Shown here piece after piece: positions 1 to 6,587 of a DNA stretch of 36,903 nucleotides. This DNA is from an uncultured Collinsella sp. (GTDB lineage Bacteria; Actinomycetota; Coriobacteriia; Coriobacteriales; Coriobacteriaceae): NCBI GenBank assembly GCA_902470095.1, contig CABRFG010000015.1, positions 1 through 36,903 of the forward strand. The letters are read 5' to 3'. Under the pieces are notes generated by a model. That model ran no database searches, was not told the DNA's origin, and saw nothing but the letters and a program-made list of their open reading frames with translations. The stretch's first letter is position 1. Each line of letters opens with the position of its first letter. Position numbers and translations under genes: made by a program.

Positions 1-470
1 CCCTTGGCCTTGACACGGCGCAGGACCTCGGCCAGGAAGCCCTCGGAAGTGTTGGGAGGCAGCGAGCCGCTGATGACCAGGCAGGTCATGTCATCGAGCG
101 AATCGATGAGCTCAAACATCTCCTGCTCGTTGGCCTCGTTGATGGCGGCACCGGCGTTGACCATGTTGTACTCGGTGTCGGGGCCGGCATTGAGGAACAC
201 GTTGACGCGCGTGATGCCGTCGGTCCACACGGGCTTGACGGGCACGCCCAGGGCCTCGGCGCCCTTGACGATAAACTCGCCCGAGAAGCCAGCGAAGAAG
301 CCCAGGATCGTGGTGTCGACACCGTAGTGGTCAAGCGTAAACGAGACGTTGAGGCCCTTGCCGTTGGGCGTATAGACGGCGTTGCGAGTACGCGTGACGG
401 TGTTGGCAGCAAGGCCGTCGCAGGCGATGTTGTAGTCAATGGCGGGATTTGCAGTGAGCGTGTAAATCAT
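1..470 (-). CDS. fruK: 1-phosphofructokinase (PfkB family), 3' end beyond window
   Basis: PfkB-family sugar-phosphate kinase, probably converting fructose 1-phosphate to fructose 1,6-bisphosphate in the cytoplasm. Only the N-terminal 156 codons are in the window; the open frame runs off the left edge, so the catalytic GAGD loop cannot be seen. The start is ATG at 470, with AAAGGA a few bases upstream. The protein begins MIYTLTANPAIDYN, typical of FruK/LacC kinases, and has the substrate-binding motif NGKGLNVS near residue 40. The stretch PVWTDGITRVN near residue 80 is also family-like. It closely resembles the next upstream kinase at 659-1591, so the two look like tandem duplicates. A terminator at 598-630 and a TATACT element at 505-510 suggest it has its own promoter. 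LacC-type tagatose-6-phosphate kinase is an alternative, but the PTS context favours fructose 1-phosphate. Confidence 0.85.
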   Translation of the reverse strand, partial: MIYTLTANPAIDYNIACDGLAANTVTRTRNAVYTPNGKGLNVSFTLDHYGVDTTILGFFAGFSGEFIVKGAEALGVPVKPVWTDGITRVNVFLNAGPDTEYNMVNAGAAINEANEQEMFELIDSLDDMTCLVISGSLPPNTSEGFLAEVLRRVKAK

Positions 471-504
471 GAATGTTCCTTTCACGAAGCAACGTGTTAA
501 TGAA

Positions 505-510
505 AGTATA
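505..510 (-). promoter_or_regulatory. candidate -10 element for the left-edge kinase
   Basis: TATACT on the minus strand lies about 35 bases before the start codon at 470 and downstream of a strong terminator. No good -35 hexamer stands 16-18 bases upstream, so this is a tentative call. Confidence 0.35.
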
Positions 511-597
511 TTCCACGCATCGGTAAAAGGCTAGGACAACTCGGTGAACGGTGTGGAAGCGATGAAGTACGGCAGGACATCTCTCCCCTATGACGGA

Positions 598-630
598 ACA
601 AAAAGGCGCCCTGGCCGAAACCGGGGCGCC
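598..630 (-). terminator. Rho-independent terminator after second PfkB kinase
   Basis: Read on the minus strand, a GC-rich stem with arms at 605-614 and 621-630 (GGCGCC ends, one G-U pair, six-base loop) is followed directly by a run of five T. It begins 29 bases after the stop of the kinase at 659-1591 and should end the HPr / Enzyme I / kinase transcript. Confidence 0.85.
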
Positions 631-658
631 GCATGCGCACGAATATGTCGCGTTTCGA

Positions 659-1591
659 TTACTGACGATCGAGCTTGCGGACAGCAACGCGCTTGCTGTA
701 CTCGTCGACGTGACCAAAGTCGCCAATACCGACGGACTCGGCGACGTTGGCGCCGGTGGCCATAGCGAGCTTCATGGCCTCCTCGACGTTGTCGCGATCC
801 CTGTACCACTTGTGCAGGAACGCAGCGAGGGTGCAATCGCCGGCGCAGACGGAAGAAACCAGCTTGATGTTGAACTCACGCTTGGCGTACCAGATGTCCT
901 CGCCGTTGGAGAAGTAAGCGTCGCCGCGGCTACCGCGGGTGAGCAGCACGTTCTGAACGCCAGCGTCGTGAGCCATCTTCATGGCAACGCGAACCTCGTC
1001 GTCGGTATCGACCGGCACGCCGAAGATGGCCTTCATCTCGTGATGGTTCGGCTTGATGAGCAGCGGCTTCTTGTGAGCGAGCTCCTTGAGCTTGTCGGAG
1101 GACAGGTCCAAGACGACGTCGGCGCCACGAGCCTGAGCGTGCTCCATGACCTGAGCCAGGAAGTCAGGCGTAGCTTTGGGAGGCACGGAGCCGGAAACGA
1201 TCAGGCACTCGAGATCGCCCGCGGTGTCCAGGATGTTGTAGAGCTCCTCCTGGTGCTGCGGCGTGATCGGAGCACCCGGGTTCAGGATGCCGTACTCGTG
1301 CTGGCCATCGTTGACGTAGGTGTTAATGCGCGTGATACCGTCGGTCCAGACCGGGCGGCAGAGGCAACCCAGGTTCATGACCTCCTCGACGATGAACTTG
1401 CCCGTGAAGCCAGCGAAGAAGCCGAGCGCGACGGTGTCGACGCCCATCTTCTTAAAGGCGAAGGACACGTCGAGGCCCTTGCCGTTAGCCGTGTAGCTGG
1501 CCGAGCCGGTGCGGACGTTCTCGTCGGGCTCGAGCGGAGAGCTCGAAACCGTCATGTCGACAGCCGGGTTAGCGGTTAGCGTGTAGAACAT
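659..1591 (-). CDS. 1-phosphofructokinase-like PfkB kinase with altered motifs
   Basis: Full-length PfkB-family kinase of 310 residues, the usual size. It is expected to phosphorylate a PTS-derived sugar phosphate such as fructose 1-phosphate. It starts MFYTLTANPAVDMT at an ATG preceded by GGGGG. Conserved framework stretches include GFFAGFTGKFIVEE and VWTDGITRINTYV. The C-terminal nucleotide and catalytic motif reads SSVCAGDCTLAAF. The catalytic Asp is kept, but the first Gly of the usual GAGD loop is Cys. The N-terminal motif reads NGKGLDVS, where the neighbouring paralogue has Asn in place of Asp. It lies 74 bases after the Enzyme I gene and is probably co-transcribed with it. The changed residues could mean a different substrate or lower activity; fructose-1-phosphate kinase remains the simplest reading. 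Confidence 0.85.
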   Translation of the reverse strand: MFYTLTANPAVDMTVSSSPLEPDENVRTGSASYTANGKGLDVSFAFKKMGVDTVALGFFAGFTGKFIVEEVMNLGCLCRPVWTDGITRINTYVNDGQHEYGILNPGAPITPQHQEELYNILDTAGDLECLIVSGSVPPKATPDFLAQVMEHAQARGADVVLDLSSDKLKELAHKKPLLIKPNHHEMKAIFGVPVDTDDEVRVAMKMAHDAGVQNVLLTRGSRGDAYFSNGEDIWYAKREFNIKLVSSVCAGDCTLAAFLHKWYRDRDNVEEAMKLAMATGANVAESVGIGDFGHVDEYSKRVAVRKLDRQ

Positions 1592-1618
1592 TTACAGTAC
1601 CCCCTGTATATGTGAGGG

Positions 1619-1648
1619 CCGCGTGGCCGGCCCATTCCAACCACGCGG
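1619..1648 (-). other. intercistronic hairpin between ptsI and kinase
   Basis: Perfect 8-bp arms CCGCGTGG / CCACGCGG at 1619-1626 and 1641-1648 enclose 14 bases. No T run follows on the minus strand. It is therefore more likely an mRNA stability or processing element in a polycistronic message than a terminator. Confidence 0.5.
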
Positions 1649-1665
1649 TTACCTCTGATACCAAA

Positions 1666-3369
1666 TTAACGAGCTGCGGACTCGAGCAGTGCCTTGACCT
1701 CGGCGGCGGTGTTGCAGGCGAGCGCCTTCTCGGCGAGCTCGTCGCACTCGGCCTTGGTCCACTGGCTGATGGTCTTGCAGGCGCGCAGGATCGACGGAGC
1801 GCTCATCGAGAACTCCTCCAGGCCCCAGCTGATCAGCAGCGGCTCGAGCAGCGGATCGGCAGCGGCCTCGCCGCACATACCGACCATGATGCCGGCCTTG
1901 ACGCCGCTCTCGATGATGTTCTTGAGCGAGCGGAGCACGGCGGGATAGTACACCTGGTACAGGTTAGAGATGGTGTCGTTGCCACGATCGGCGCACATGG
2001 TGTAGCCGATGAGGTCGTTGGTGCCGATGGAGAAGAAGTCGGCGACCTCGGCCAGACGGTCTGCGAGCAGCGAAGCGGCGGGCGTCTCGACCATGATGCC
2101 GACCTCGATGTTCTCGTTGAACTTGCGACCCTCTTCGGTCAGCTCGGCCTTGCACTGCTCGACGAGCTCCTTGACAGCCAAGACCTCCTCGACGCAGGTG
2201 ACGAGCGGGATCATGATCTTGACGTCACCGAAGGCGCTAGCGCGCAGCAGAGCGCGGAGCTGGACCTTGTACTGGTCGGGATTGGCCAGGCAGTAACGCA
2301 CGGCGCGGAAGCCCATGAAGGGGTTATCTTCCTTGACCATGTGCAGATACGGAATCTCCTTGTCGCCACCCACATCGAGCGTGCGGATGATGACCGGAGC
2401 ACCCTTGAGCGCGCTGGCGACCTTACGGTAGGCGTTGAACTGCTCCTCCTCGGAAGGAAGCTCAGCAGAGTCCATGAACAGGAACTCGGAGCGGAACAGA
2501 CCGATGGCCTCGGCGTCGTGATCGAGCGCGTTGGGCACGTCATCGGGGTTACCGATGTTGCAGGCGATGATCTTCTTGATGCCATCGGCAGTCACGGACG
2601 GCTTGCCACGGAAGGCCTCGAGGGCTGCCTTCTCGGCAGCGAAGGCCTCGGCCTTGGCGGTGTAGGCGGCGAGCGTCTCCTCGTCGGGATCGGCCTCGAC
2701 GATACCCTTGCCACCGTCGACGACAACGGTCATACCGTTGCGCAGCGCGGTGCAGCTGTTGGAAACCGAAAGGACAGCCGGGATCTCGAGGGCGCGCGCA
2801 ATGATCGCGGAGTGCGACGTGCGGCCACCGGTCTCGGTGACGATACCGGCAACGTGGGCCTTATCGATCGTGGCGGTCATGGACGGCGTGAGGTCGTGCA
2901 CGACAACGACGGTGTTCTCGGGCAGGACGGAGAGGTCGACGACCTCCTTGCCCAGCAGCTCAGCCAGAATACCGGTGCGGATGTCGGCGATGTCGGCCGC
3001 ACGCAGACGGAACATCTCGTCGTCCATGGACAGGAACACGTTCTCGAACATGGTCGAGGTGTCCATGAGCGCCTGCTCGGCGCAGGTACCGCCGTCAATG
3101 GCGGCGTTGATGGCGTCGGTCATCCCCGGGTCCTGAGCCAGGACAATGTGTCCGCTCATGATCTCGGCCTCGGCCTCGCCCACCGTCTCCTTCATGTGGT
3201 CGGCCTGAGCCTGGGTCTTCTCGCAGAAGACCGAAAGAGCGGACTGATAGCGCTCCTTCTCTGCTGCCGAATCAGCAACCTCGTGCGGCTCAAACGTCAA
3301 GTCGGGATCGACGGCGACCATGACGGTGCCGATACCGATGCCCTCGGAAGCGTTGACTCCCTGATACAT
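1666..3369 (-). CDS. ptsI: PTS Enzyme I (PEP-protein phosphotransferase)
   Basis: Cytoplasmic Enzyme I moves phosphate from phosphoenolpyruvate to its own histidine and then to HPr. The protein has 567 residues, close to the usual 570-575. The chosen start is the ATG at 3369 (MYQGVNASEGIGIG), because GAGAGG lies seven bases before it. An in-frame ATG six bases upstream (3375) sits too close to that site. The phosphohistidine motif GGRTSHSAIIAR places the active His near residue 186. The C-terminal PEP-binding barrel has IMVPE-type elements (KIMIPLVT, VGIMVETPAA, SIGTNDLIGY) and the catalytic Cys in VGMCGEAAADP. It follows HPr on the same strand, separated by 133 bases that contain a terminator-like hairpin. 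It probably reads on into the PfkB kinase gene. Confidence 0.97.
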   Translation of the reverse strand: MYQGVNASEGIGIGTVMVAVDPDLTFEPHEVADSAAEKERYQSALSVFCEKTQAQADHMKETVGEAEAEIMSGHIVLAQDPGMTDAINAAIDGGTCAEQALMDTSTMFENVFLSMDDEMFRLRAADIADIRTGILAELLGKEVVDLSVLPENTVVVVHDLTPSMTATIDKAHVAGIVTETGGRTSHSAIIARALEIPAVLSVSNSCTALRNGMTVVVDGGKGIVEADPDEETLAAYTAKAEAFAAEKAALEAFRGKPSVTADGIKKIIACNIGNPDDVPNALDHDAEAIGLFRSEFLFMDSAELPSEEEQFNAYRKVASALKGAPVIIRTLDVGGDKEIPYLHMVKEDNPFMGFRAVRYCLANPDQYKVQLRALLRASAFGDVKIMIPLVTCVEEVLAVKELVEQCKAELTEEGRKFNENIEVGIMVETPAASLLADRLAEVADFFSIGTNDLIGYTMCADRGNDTISNLYQVYYPAVLRSLKNIIESGVKAGIMVGMCGEAAADPLLEPLLISWGLEEFSMSAPSILRACKTISQWTKAECDELAEKALACNTAAEVKALLESAAR

Positions 3370-3420
3370 TCCCATTCCTCTCTCCGTGTCATGTGATAAA
3401 GCGTTTTGCCATATCCATGA

Positions 3421-3457
3421 CAAAAGAGCGCAGCTACCTTACAACAGGTCACTGCGC
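3421..3457 (-). terminator. terminator-like attenuator between ptsH and ptsI
   Basis: On the minus strand GCGCAG...CTGCGC (arms 3428-3433 and 3452-3457) pair. An inner ACCT/AGGT helix lies beyond a 2x2 internal loop, and the sequence TCTTTTG follows. The stem is moderate and the U tract short. Partial termination would give more HPr than Enzyme I message. Confidence 0.55.
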
Positions 3458-3502
3458 CCCCAAATATGAACTTAGTTGTTCAACATGCGACCCGTTTGAG
3501 TT

Positions 3503-3766
3503 CTACTCGCCAAGACCGCTCTTGATGAGCTCGATGGCAGCGGCCAGAGCCTCGGCCTCGTCAGCGCCGTCGCACTTGACCTCGACCTCGGTGCCGCAGG
3601 GGATACCAGCAGCCATGAGGGCCATCGGGGACTTGCCGTTGACCTCCTTCTCGGGGGTAACGACCGTCACGTCACAGGCATACTTGCCCATGGTGGAGGC
3701 GAACAGACCAGCCGGACGCATGTGCAGACCCTGAGGATTAACGAGGGTAGCCTTCTCAGAAACCAT
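3503..3766 (-). CDS. ptsH: PTS phosphocarrier protein HPr
   Basis: HPr is the small cytoplasmic carrier that takes phosphate from Enzyme I and passes it to sugar-specific EII proteins. The protein has 87 residues, normal for the family. The ATG at 3766 has a strong AAAGGAG site, giving MVSEKATLVNPQGLHMRPAG. His-15 in GLHMRPA is the phosphoryl acceptor. Ser-46 in NGKSPMALMAAG aligns with the regulatory serine of Bacillota HPr. Whether an HPr kinase exists in this organism cannot be judged from the window. It lies upstream of ptsI and downstream of fruA, but a terminator (4241-4273) and about 480 bases separate it from fruA, so it probably has its own promoter. Confidence 0.96.
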   Translation of the reverse strand: MVSEKATLVNPQGLHMRPAGLFASTMGKYACDVTVVTPEKEVNGKSPMALMAAGIPCGTEVEVKCDGADEAEALAAAIELIKSGLGE

Positions 3767-3903
3767 AGTTGACTCCTTTTTGTGTTTAACCCCTGTCATA
3801 CATGTGGCAGGAGTCAGATTCACGACGTTGTTTATATTAACTCACATCAAACGGTTTTTCATTGTGTTTCAGACGAATTATTGGACAGATGTGTTTGTCG
3901 TCC
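3767..3903 (-). promoter_or_regulatory. ptsH upstream region with candidate -10
   Basis: AT-rich stretch before the HPr start. TATAAA on the minus strand (3831-3836) could be a -10 box about 65 bases before the start codon, but no acceptable -35 is seen at 16-18 bases. No gene or known RNA motif is recognised. Confidence 0.3.
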
Positions 3904-4055
3904 GCTTGCTCGCCCACAGGGGCCCGCGCGCGGCCTGTGAGATTTCCTGCTCTACAGTCCTGCTCGCACGAAGAGCACATTAAGTGCTCTTCGGCTCGTG
4001 CGGAACTCGCGATAAATCTCACAGGCCGCGCGCGGGCCCCTGTGGGCGAGCAAGC
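3904..4055. repeat. 152-nt nested palindrome with perfect 42-bp arms
   Basis: Arms at 3904-3945 and 4014-4055 are exact reverse complements over 42 bp. They are very GC-rich in the middle (GGGCCC and GCGCGC tracts). The 68-bp interior carries a second hairpin, CGCACGAAGAGCAC / GTGCTCTTCGG..CGTGCG (3965-4002), with loop ATTAA. No coding sequence is credible here. There is no clear target-site duplication at the ends. It may be a MITE or REP-like repeat, or a long hairpin RNA. The remaining gap sequence 4056-4158 holds nothing recognisable. Confidence 0.9.
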
Positions 4056-4158
4056 TGCGGAAACCCAGTCGGTCCAAAGTAATGTCGGCTGAACGGAATT
4101 CTGGCTGATGAACTGTTCGCGACAAAGACTCGATAGGTAGCCCCCTCTATGCCCTTTT

Positions 4159-4231
4159 ATAAGTTGCGGTGAAATAGGGACTGAATTTGGGGTTGAATCG
4201 TTTAAACAGTCCTTATTTCACCGCAACTTAT
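4159..4231. repeat. 24-bp inverted repeat with 25-nt spacer
   Basis: Arms at 4159-4182 and 4208-4231 (starting ATAAGTTGCGGTGAAATA) are reverse complements with one mismatch that is G-U compatible. The spacer includes the palindrome GTTTAAAC. It lies just downstream of the fruA terminator. No T run follows on either strand beyond a short TTT, so it is more like a dispersed repeat than a terminator. Confidence 0.8.
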
Positions 4232-4240
4232 TTGGGGATG

Positions 4241-4273
4241 AAAAAGGCGGAGACCCTGGGGAGGGACTCCGCC
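4241..4273 (-). terminator. Rho-independent terminator of fruA
   Basis: On the minus strand GGCGGAG and CTCCGCC arms (4246-4252, 4267-4273), with an inner CCC/GGG pair, are followed by five T (4241-4245). It lies 39 bases after the fruA stop. Confidence 0.88.
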
Positions 4274-4311
4274 TTATATACAGGGGGCGATGCTATTCGC
4301 GTGTTGTGGGA

Positions 4312-6315
4312 TTAGACCAGGCGGGCGTTGATCGTCTTGGCGATCTTGGCGGCGTCGGTGGAACCCTTGACGGTGGCACGGAAGTCCTCGTCCATGAGCG
4401 CCTCGGCAACCTTGGACAGGATCTTGAGGTGCGTGGTGCCGGCCTGTGCACCCGGGATAAGCAGGGCAATAGCCACGTTGACGGGAGCGCCGTCCATGGT
4501 GTCCCAGCCGGTCACGCCGGACTCGTCCTTGACGACGATGACGGCAGCCTCGGTAATGGCGTCGGATTTGGCATGCGGGATGGCGAAGCCCTCCATCATG
4601 CCCGTGGTGCCCTCGGCCTCGCGGGCCAGGAAGGCGTTCATCACGGCGTCGGCGTCGCTTGCGATACCGGCCTTGACGGCCTGGTTGGAAACGAAGCTCA
4701 GAGCCTCGTCACGAGAAGCGAAGTCCTCGGCGACAAAGACATTCTCGACCTTCACGAAGTCGGCAGCCTCGGCCTTGGGGGCCTCGACGGCAGCGGCCTT
4801 GGGGGCCTCAACGGGCTTGGCTACAGGAGCGGCCTTCTGGTTCTTCTCGAAGTCGTACTTCTTGAAGGCCACGAACAGGATACCACCGACCACAGCGCCG
4901 ATGAGGATCGCGAGGACCCACAGCGGACCGTTCTCGACAACGGGCAGGACCAGGAAGCCACCGTGAGGCGCCGGATCGTGAACGTTGAACATAATGGTCA
5001 GGATCGAAGCGATAGAGGAACCGAGCATCATGATGGGCATGACGGGCCAGATGTTCTTGGTCATGAACGGAATGGCGCCCTCGGTGATGTGGGTGCAACC
5101 AAGGATGAGGTTAACGACACCGGCGTCGTGATCCTCCTGGCTGAAGTACTTCTTGCCGACAACGACGGCAAAGGTGGTAATCAGCGGCGGAACGATGCAG
5201 GCGGCGGAGACAGCAGCCATGAAGTTGGTGCCGAAGTTGTAGGTATCGGTGCCAACACCGGCGGCCAGTGCCTCGGTGAGCATAGCGGTACCGGTGACGT
5301 AAGCAGCCTTGTTGACCGGGCCACCCATGTCAAAGGCGCACATGCAGCCGATGGCAAGACCCAGGACAACGGCGCCAGAGGCGGACAGGCCCTTGAGGAA
5401 GTCCATCATGGCGGTGTTGATGGCAGCCATGGGGCCAGAGATGCCGAGCATGACCAGACCGACGATAGCCGTCGAGAACAGCGGGTACAGGAAGATAGCC
5501 TTGAGGCCGTCCAGGTTCTTGGGCAGACCGGCAAAGACCTTCTCGAGCAGCAGGATGACATAGCCGGCGAGGAAGCCGCCGACGATGCCGCCCAGGAAGC
5601 CGAAGCCCACGCCGGTGCCACCGGCGTCGATCATGCCGGTCTCGGCGTTAACAGGCAGGCCCTGGATGGCGATCATACCGGCAACGAAACCGGGGACGAG
5701 CGCCGGGCGCTTGCCGATGGATTCGGCGATATAGGCTGAAAGCACCGGAACCATGAGGTTCATGGCGATGCCGCCGATGATCTTGAGCATCGCAGCAAAG
5801 CTGTTGTAGTCAGACGCCGTCGAATCGAAGGACGTAATGCCCCACAGGAACGAAACGGCGGTCAGAACACCACCGGCAACGACGAAGACCAGCATGTGGC
5901 TGACGCCGTTCATGAGGTGCTTGTAGATGATGTGGCCGATGGACTCCTTCTCCTCGACCTCGTCCTCGACATCGGCAGCAGCCGCAACCGTGTCGTCGCC
6001 CTTGGCGGCGAGCGCGCGGTCAATCAACTTACCGGCGGCCTCAACGGACAGGGCCTTGGAAACACCAACGGAAACCATGGGCTTGCCGGCGAAACGCTCA
6101 GCCTGGACATCCTTGTCGGCTGCGACGACGACGGCCTTGGCACCAGCGATCTCACTCTTGGTGAGCTCGTTCTCGACACCGACCTGGCCATGAGTCTCGA
6201 CCTTAATGGTCAGACCGCGCTCGGCAGCTGCCTTCTCCAGCGCCTCCTTCGCCATGAAGGTGTGCGCAATGCCGGTCGGGCAACCGGTCGCGGCGATGAT
6301 GTCAAACTTAGCCAT
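4312..6315 (-). CDS. fruA: PTS fructose EIIBCA permease
   Basis: Membrane permease that imports fructose and phosphorylates it, probably to fructose 1-phosphate, using phosphate from HPr. The protein has 667 residues. The ATG at 6315 has an AAGGAGG site, giving MAKFDIIAATGCPTG. Domains in order are EIIB (about 1-100, active Cys-12 in ATGCPTGIAHTFMA), an acidic linker, EIIC (about 125-470, many hydrophobic helices), an Ala/Pro/Lys-rich linker (about 485-520), and EIIA (about 525-667, phosphohistidine near residue 581 in GFAIPHAKSD). Well-known fructose permeases place EIIA first or on a separate protein, so the B-C-A order is notable. It is divergent from the RpiR-type regulator and upstream of HPr, Enzyme I and two PfkB kinases. 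A specificity for another hexose or hexitol cannot be excluded. Confidence 0.94.
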   Translation of the reverse strand: MAKFDIIAATGCPTGIAHTFMAKEALEKAAAERGLTIKVETHGQVGVENELTKSEIAGAKAVVVAADKDVQAERFAGKPMVSVGVSKALSVEAAGKLIDRALAAKGDDTVAAAADVEDEVEEKESIGHIIYKHLMNGVSHMLVFVVAGGVLTAVSFLWGITSFDSTASDYNSFAAMLKIIGGIAMNLMVPVLSAYIAESIGKRPALVPGFVAGMIAIQGLPVNAETGMIDAGGTGVGFGFLGGIVGGFLAGYVILLLEKVFAGLPKNLDGLKAIFLYPLFSTAIVGLVMLGISGPMAAINTAMMDFLKGLSASGAVVLGLAIGCMCAFDMGGPVNKAAYVTGTAMLTEALAAGVGTDTYNFGTNFMAAVSAACIVPPLITTFAVVVGKKYFSQEDHDAGVVNLILGCTHITEGAIPFMTKNIWPVMPIMMLGSSIASILTIMFNVHDPAPHGGFLVLPVVENGPLWVLAILIGAVVGGILFVAFKKYDFEKNQKAAPVAKPVEAPKAAAVEAPKAEAADFVKVENVFVAEDFASRDEALSFVSNQAVKAGIASDADAVMNAFLAREAEGTTGMMEGFAIPHAKSDAITEAAVIVVKDESGVTGWDTMDGAPVNVAIALLIPGAQAGTTHLKILSKVAEALMDEDFRATVKGSTDAAKIAKTINARLV

Positions 6316-6336
6316 GTGTCCCTCCTTCTTGAGTAC

Positions 6337-6352
6337 AGCGCCCGCGGGCGCT
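6337..6352 (-). other. perfect 16-bp palindrome in the fruA leader
   Basis: AGCGCCCGCGGGCGCT is perfectly self-complementary and ends a few bases before the fruA ribosome binding site. As RNA it could form a 6-bp stem near the start codon and affect translation. A second small stem (CGCGC/GCGCG) lies at about 6361-6376. Confidence 0.5.
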
Positions 6353-6451
6353 CCCCTACACGCGCTTCGATGCGCGTTTTTCCACAACTGAAAGATACCA
6401 ACCTACCGTCCGCGTGAGAAGAGACAAGGTGCAATTCTCCGGTGAAATGTT

Positions 6452-6480
6452 CTTTCATAACCGTAAACGGTAAGTGAAAG
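6452..6480. promoter_or_regulatory. candidate operator between fruA and the RpiR regulator
   Basis: CTTTCA..ACCG..CGGT...TGAAAG forms a 29-bp interrupted palindrome centred between two divergent genes. The nested ACCG/CGGT and CTTTCA/TGAAAG half-sites are symmetric. Its position and symmetry suit a dimeric regulator such as the adjacent RpiR protein. A related half-site (ACTTGAAAC) follows at about 6493-6501. Confidence 0.55.
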
Positions 6481-6533
6481 TTTACCATCAACACTTGAAA
6501 CGGCAAGGTGTATCTTGTAATTGAAAATGCCCG

Positions 6534-6539
6534 TATACT
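6534..6539 (+). promoter_or_regulatory. candidate -10 of the RpiR-type regulator gene
   Basis: TATACT lies 48 bases before the start codon at 6588. The nearest -35-like hexamer at 17-bp spacing is poor (TATCTT), which may indicate regulated expression. For fruA, TTCTCA-17-TATCTT on the minus strand (about 6395-6423) is an equally weak candidate. Confidence 0.35.
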
Positions 6540-6587
6540 ATGGCATTGCGAATCAAATTAGATTTTCATGCCAACCAGGAGCCATCC

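Noticed and set aside
1612..3396. 594-codon open frame on the plus strand across ptsI
   Set aside because: It is antisense to a full-length Enzyme I with all motifs. Its Gly/Leu/Asp/Val/His-rich composition is what high-GC codon bias gives on the opposite strand.
3837..4092. small open frames on both strands inside the 42-bp inverted repeat
   Set aside because: They arise from the palindrome itself, encode mirror-related peptides, and have no ribosome binding sites.
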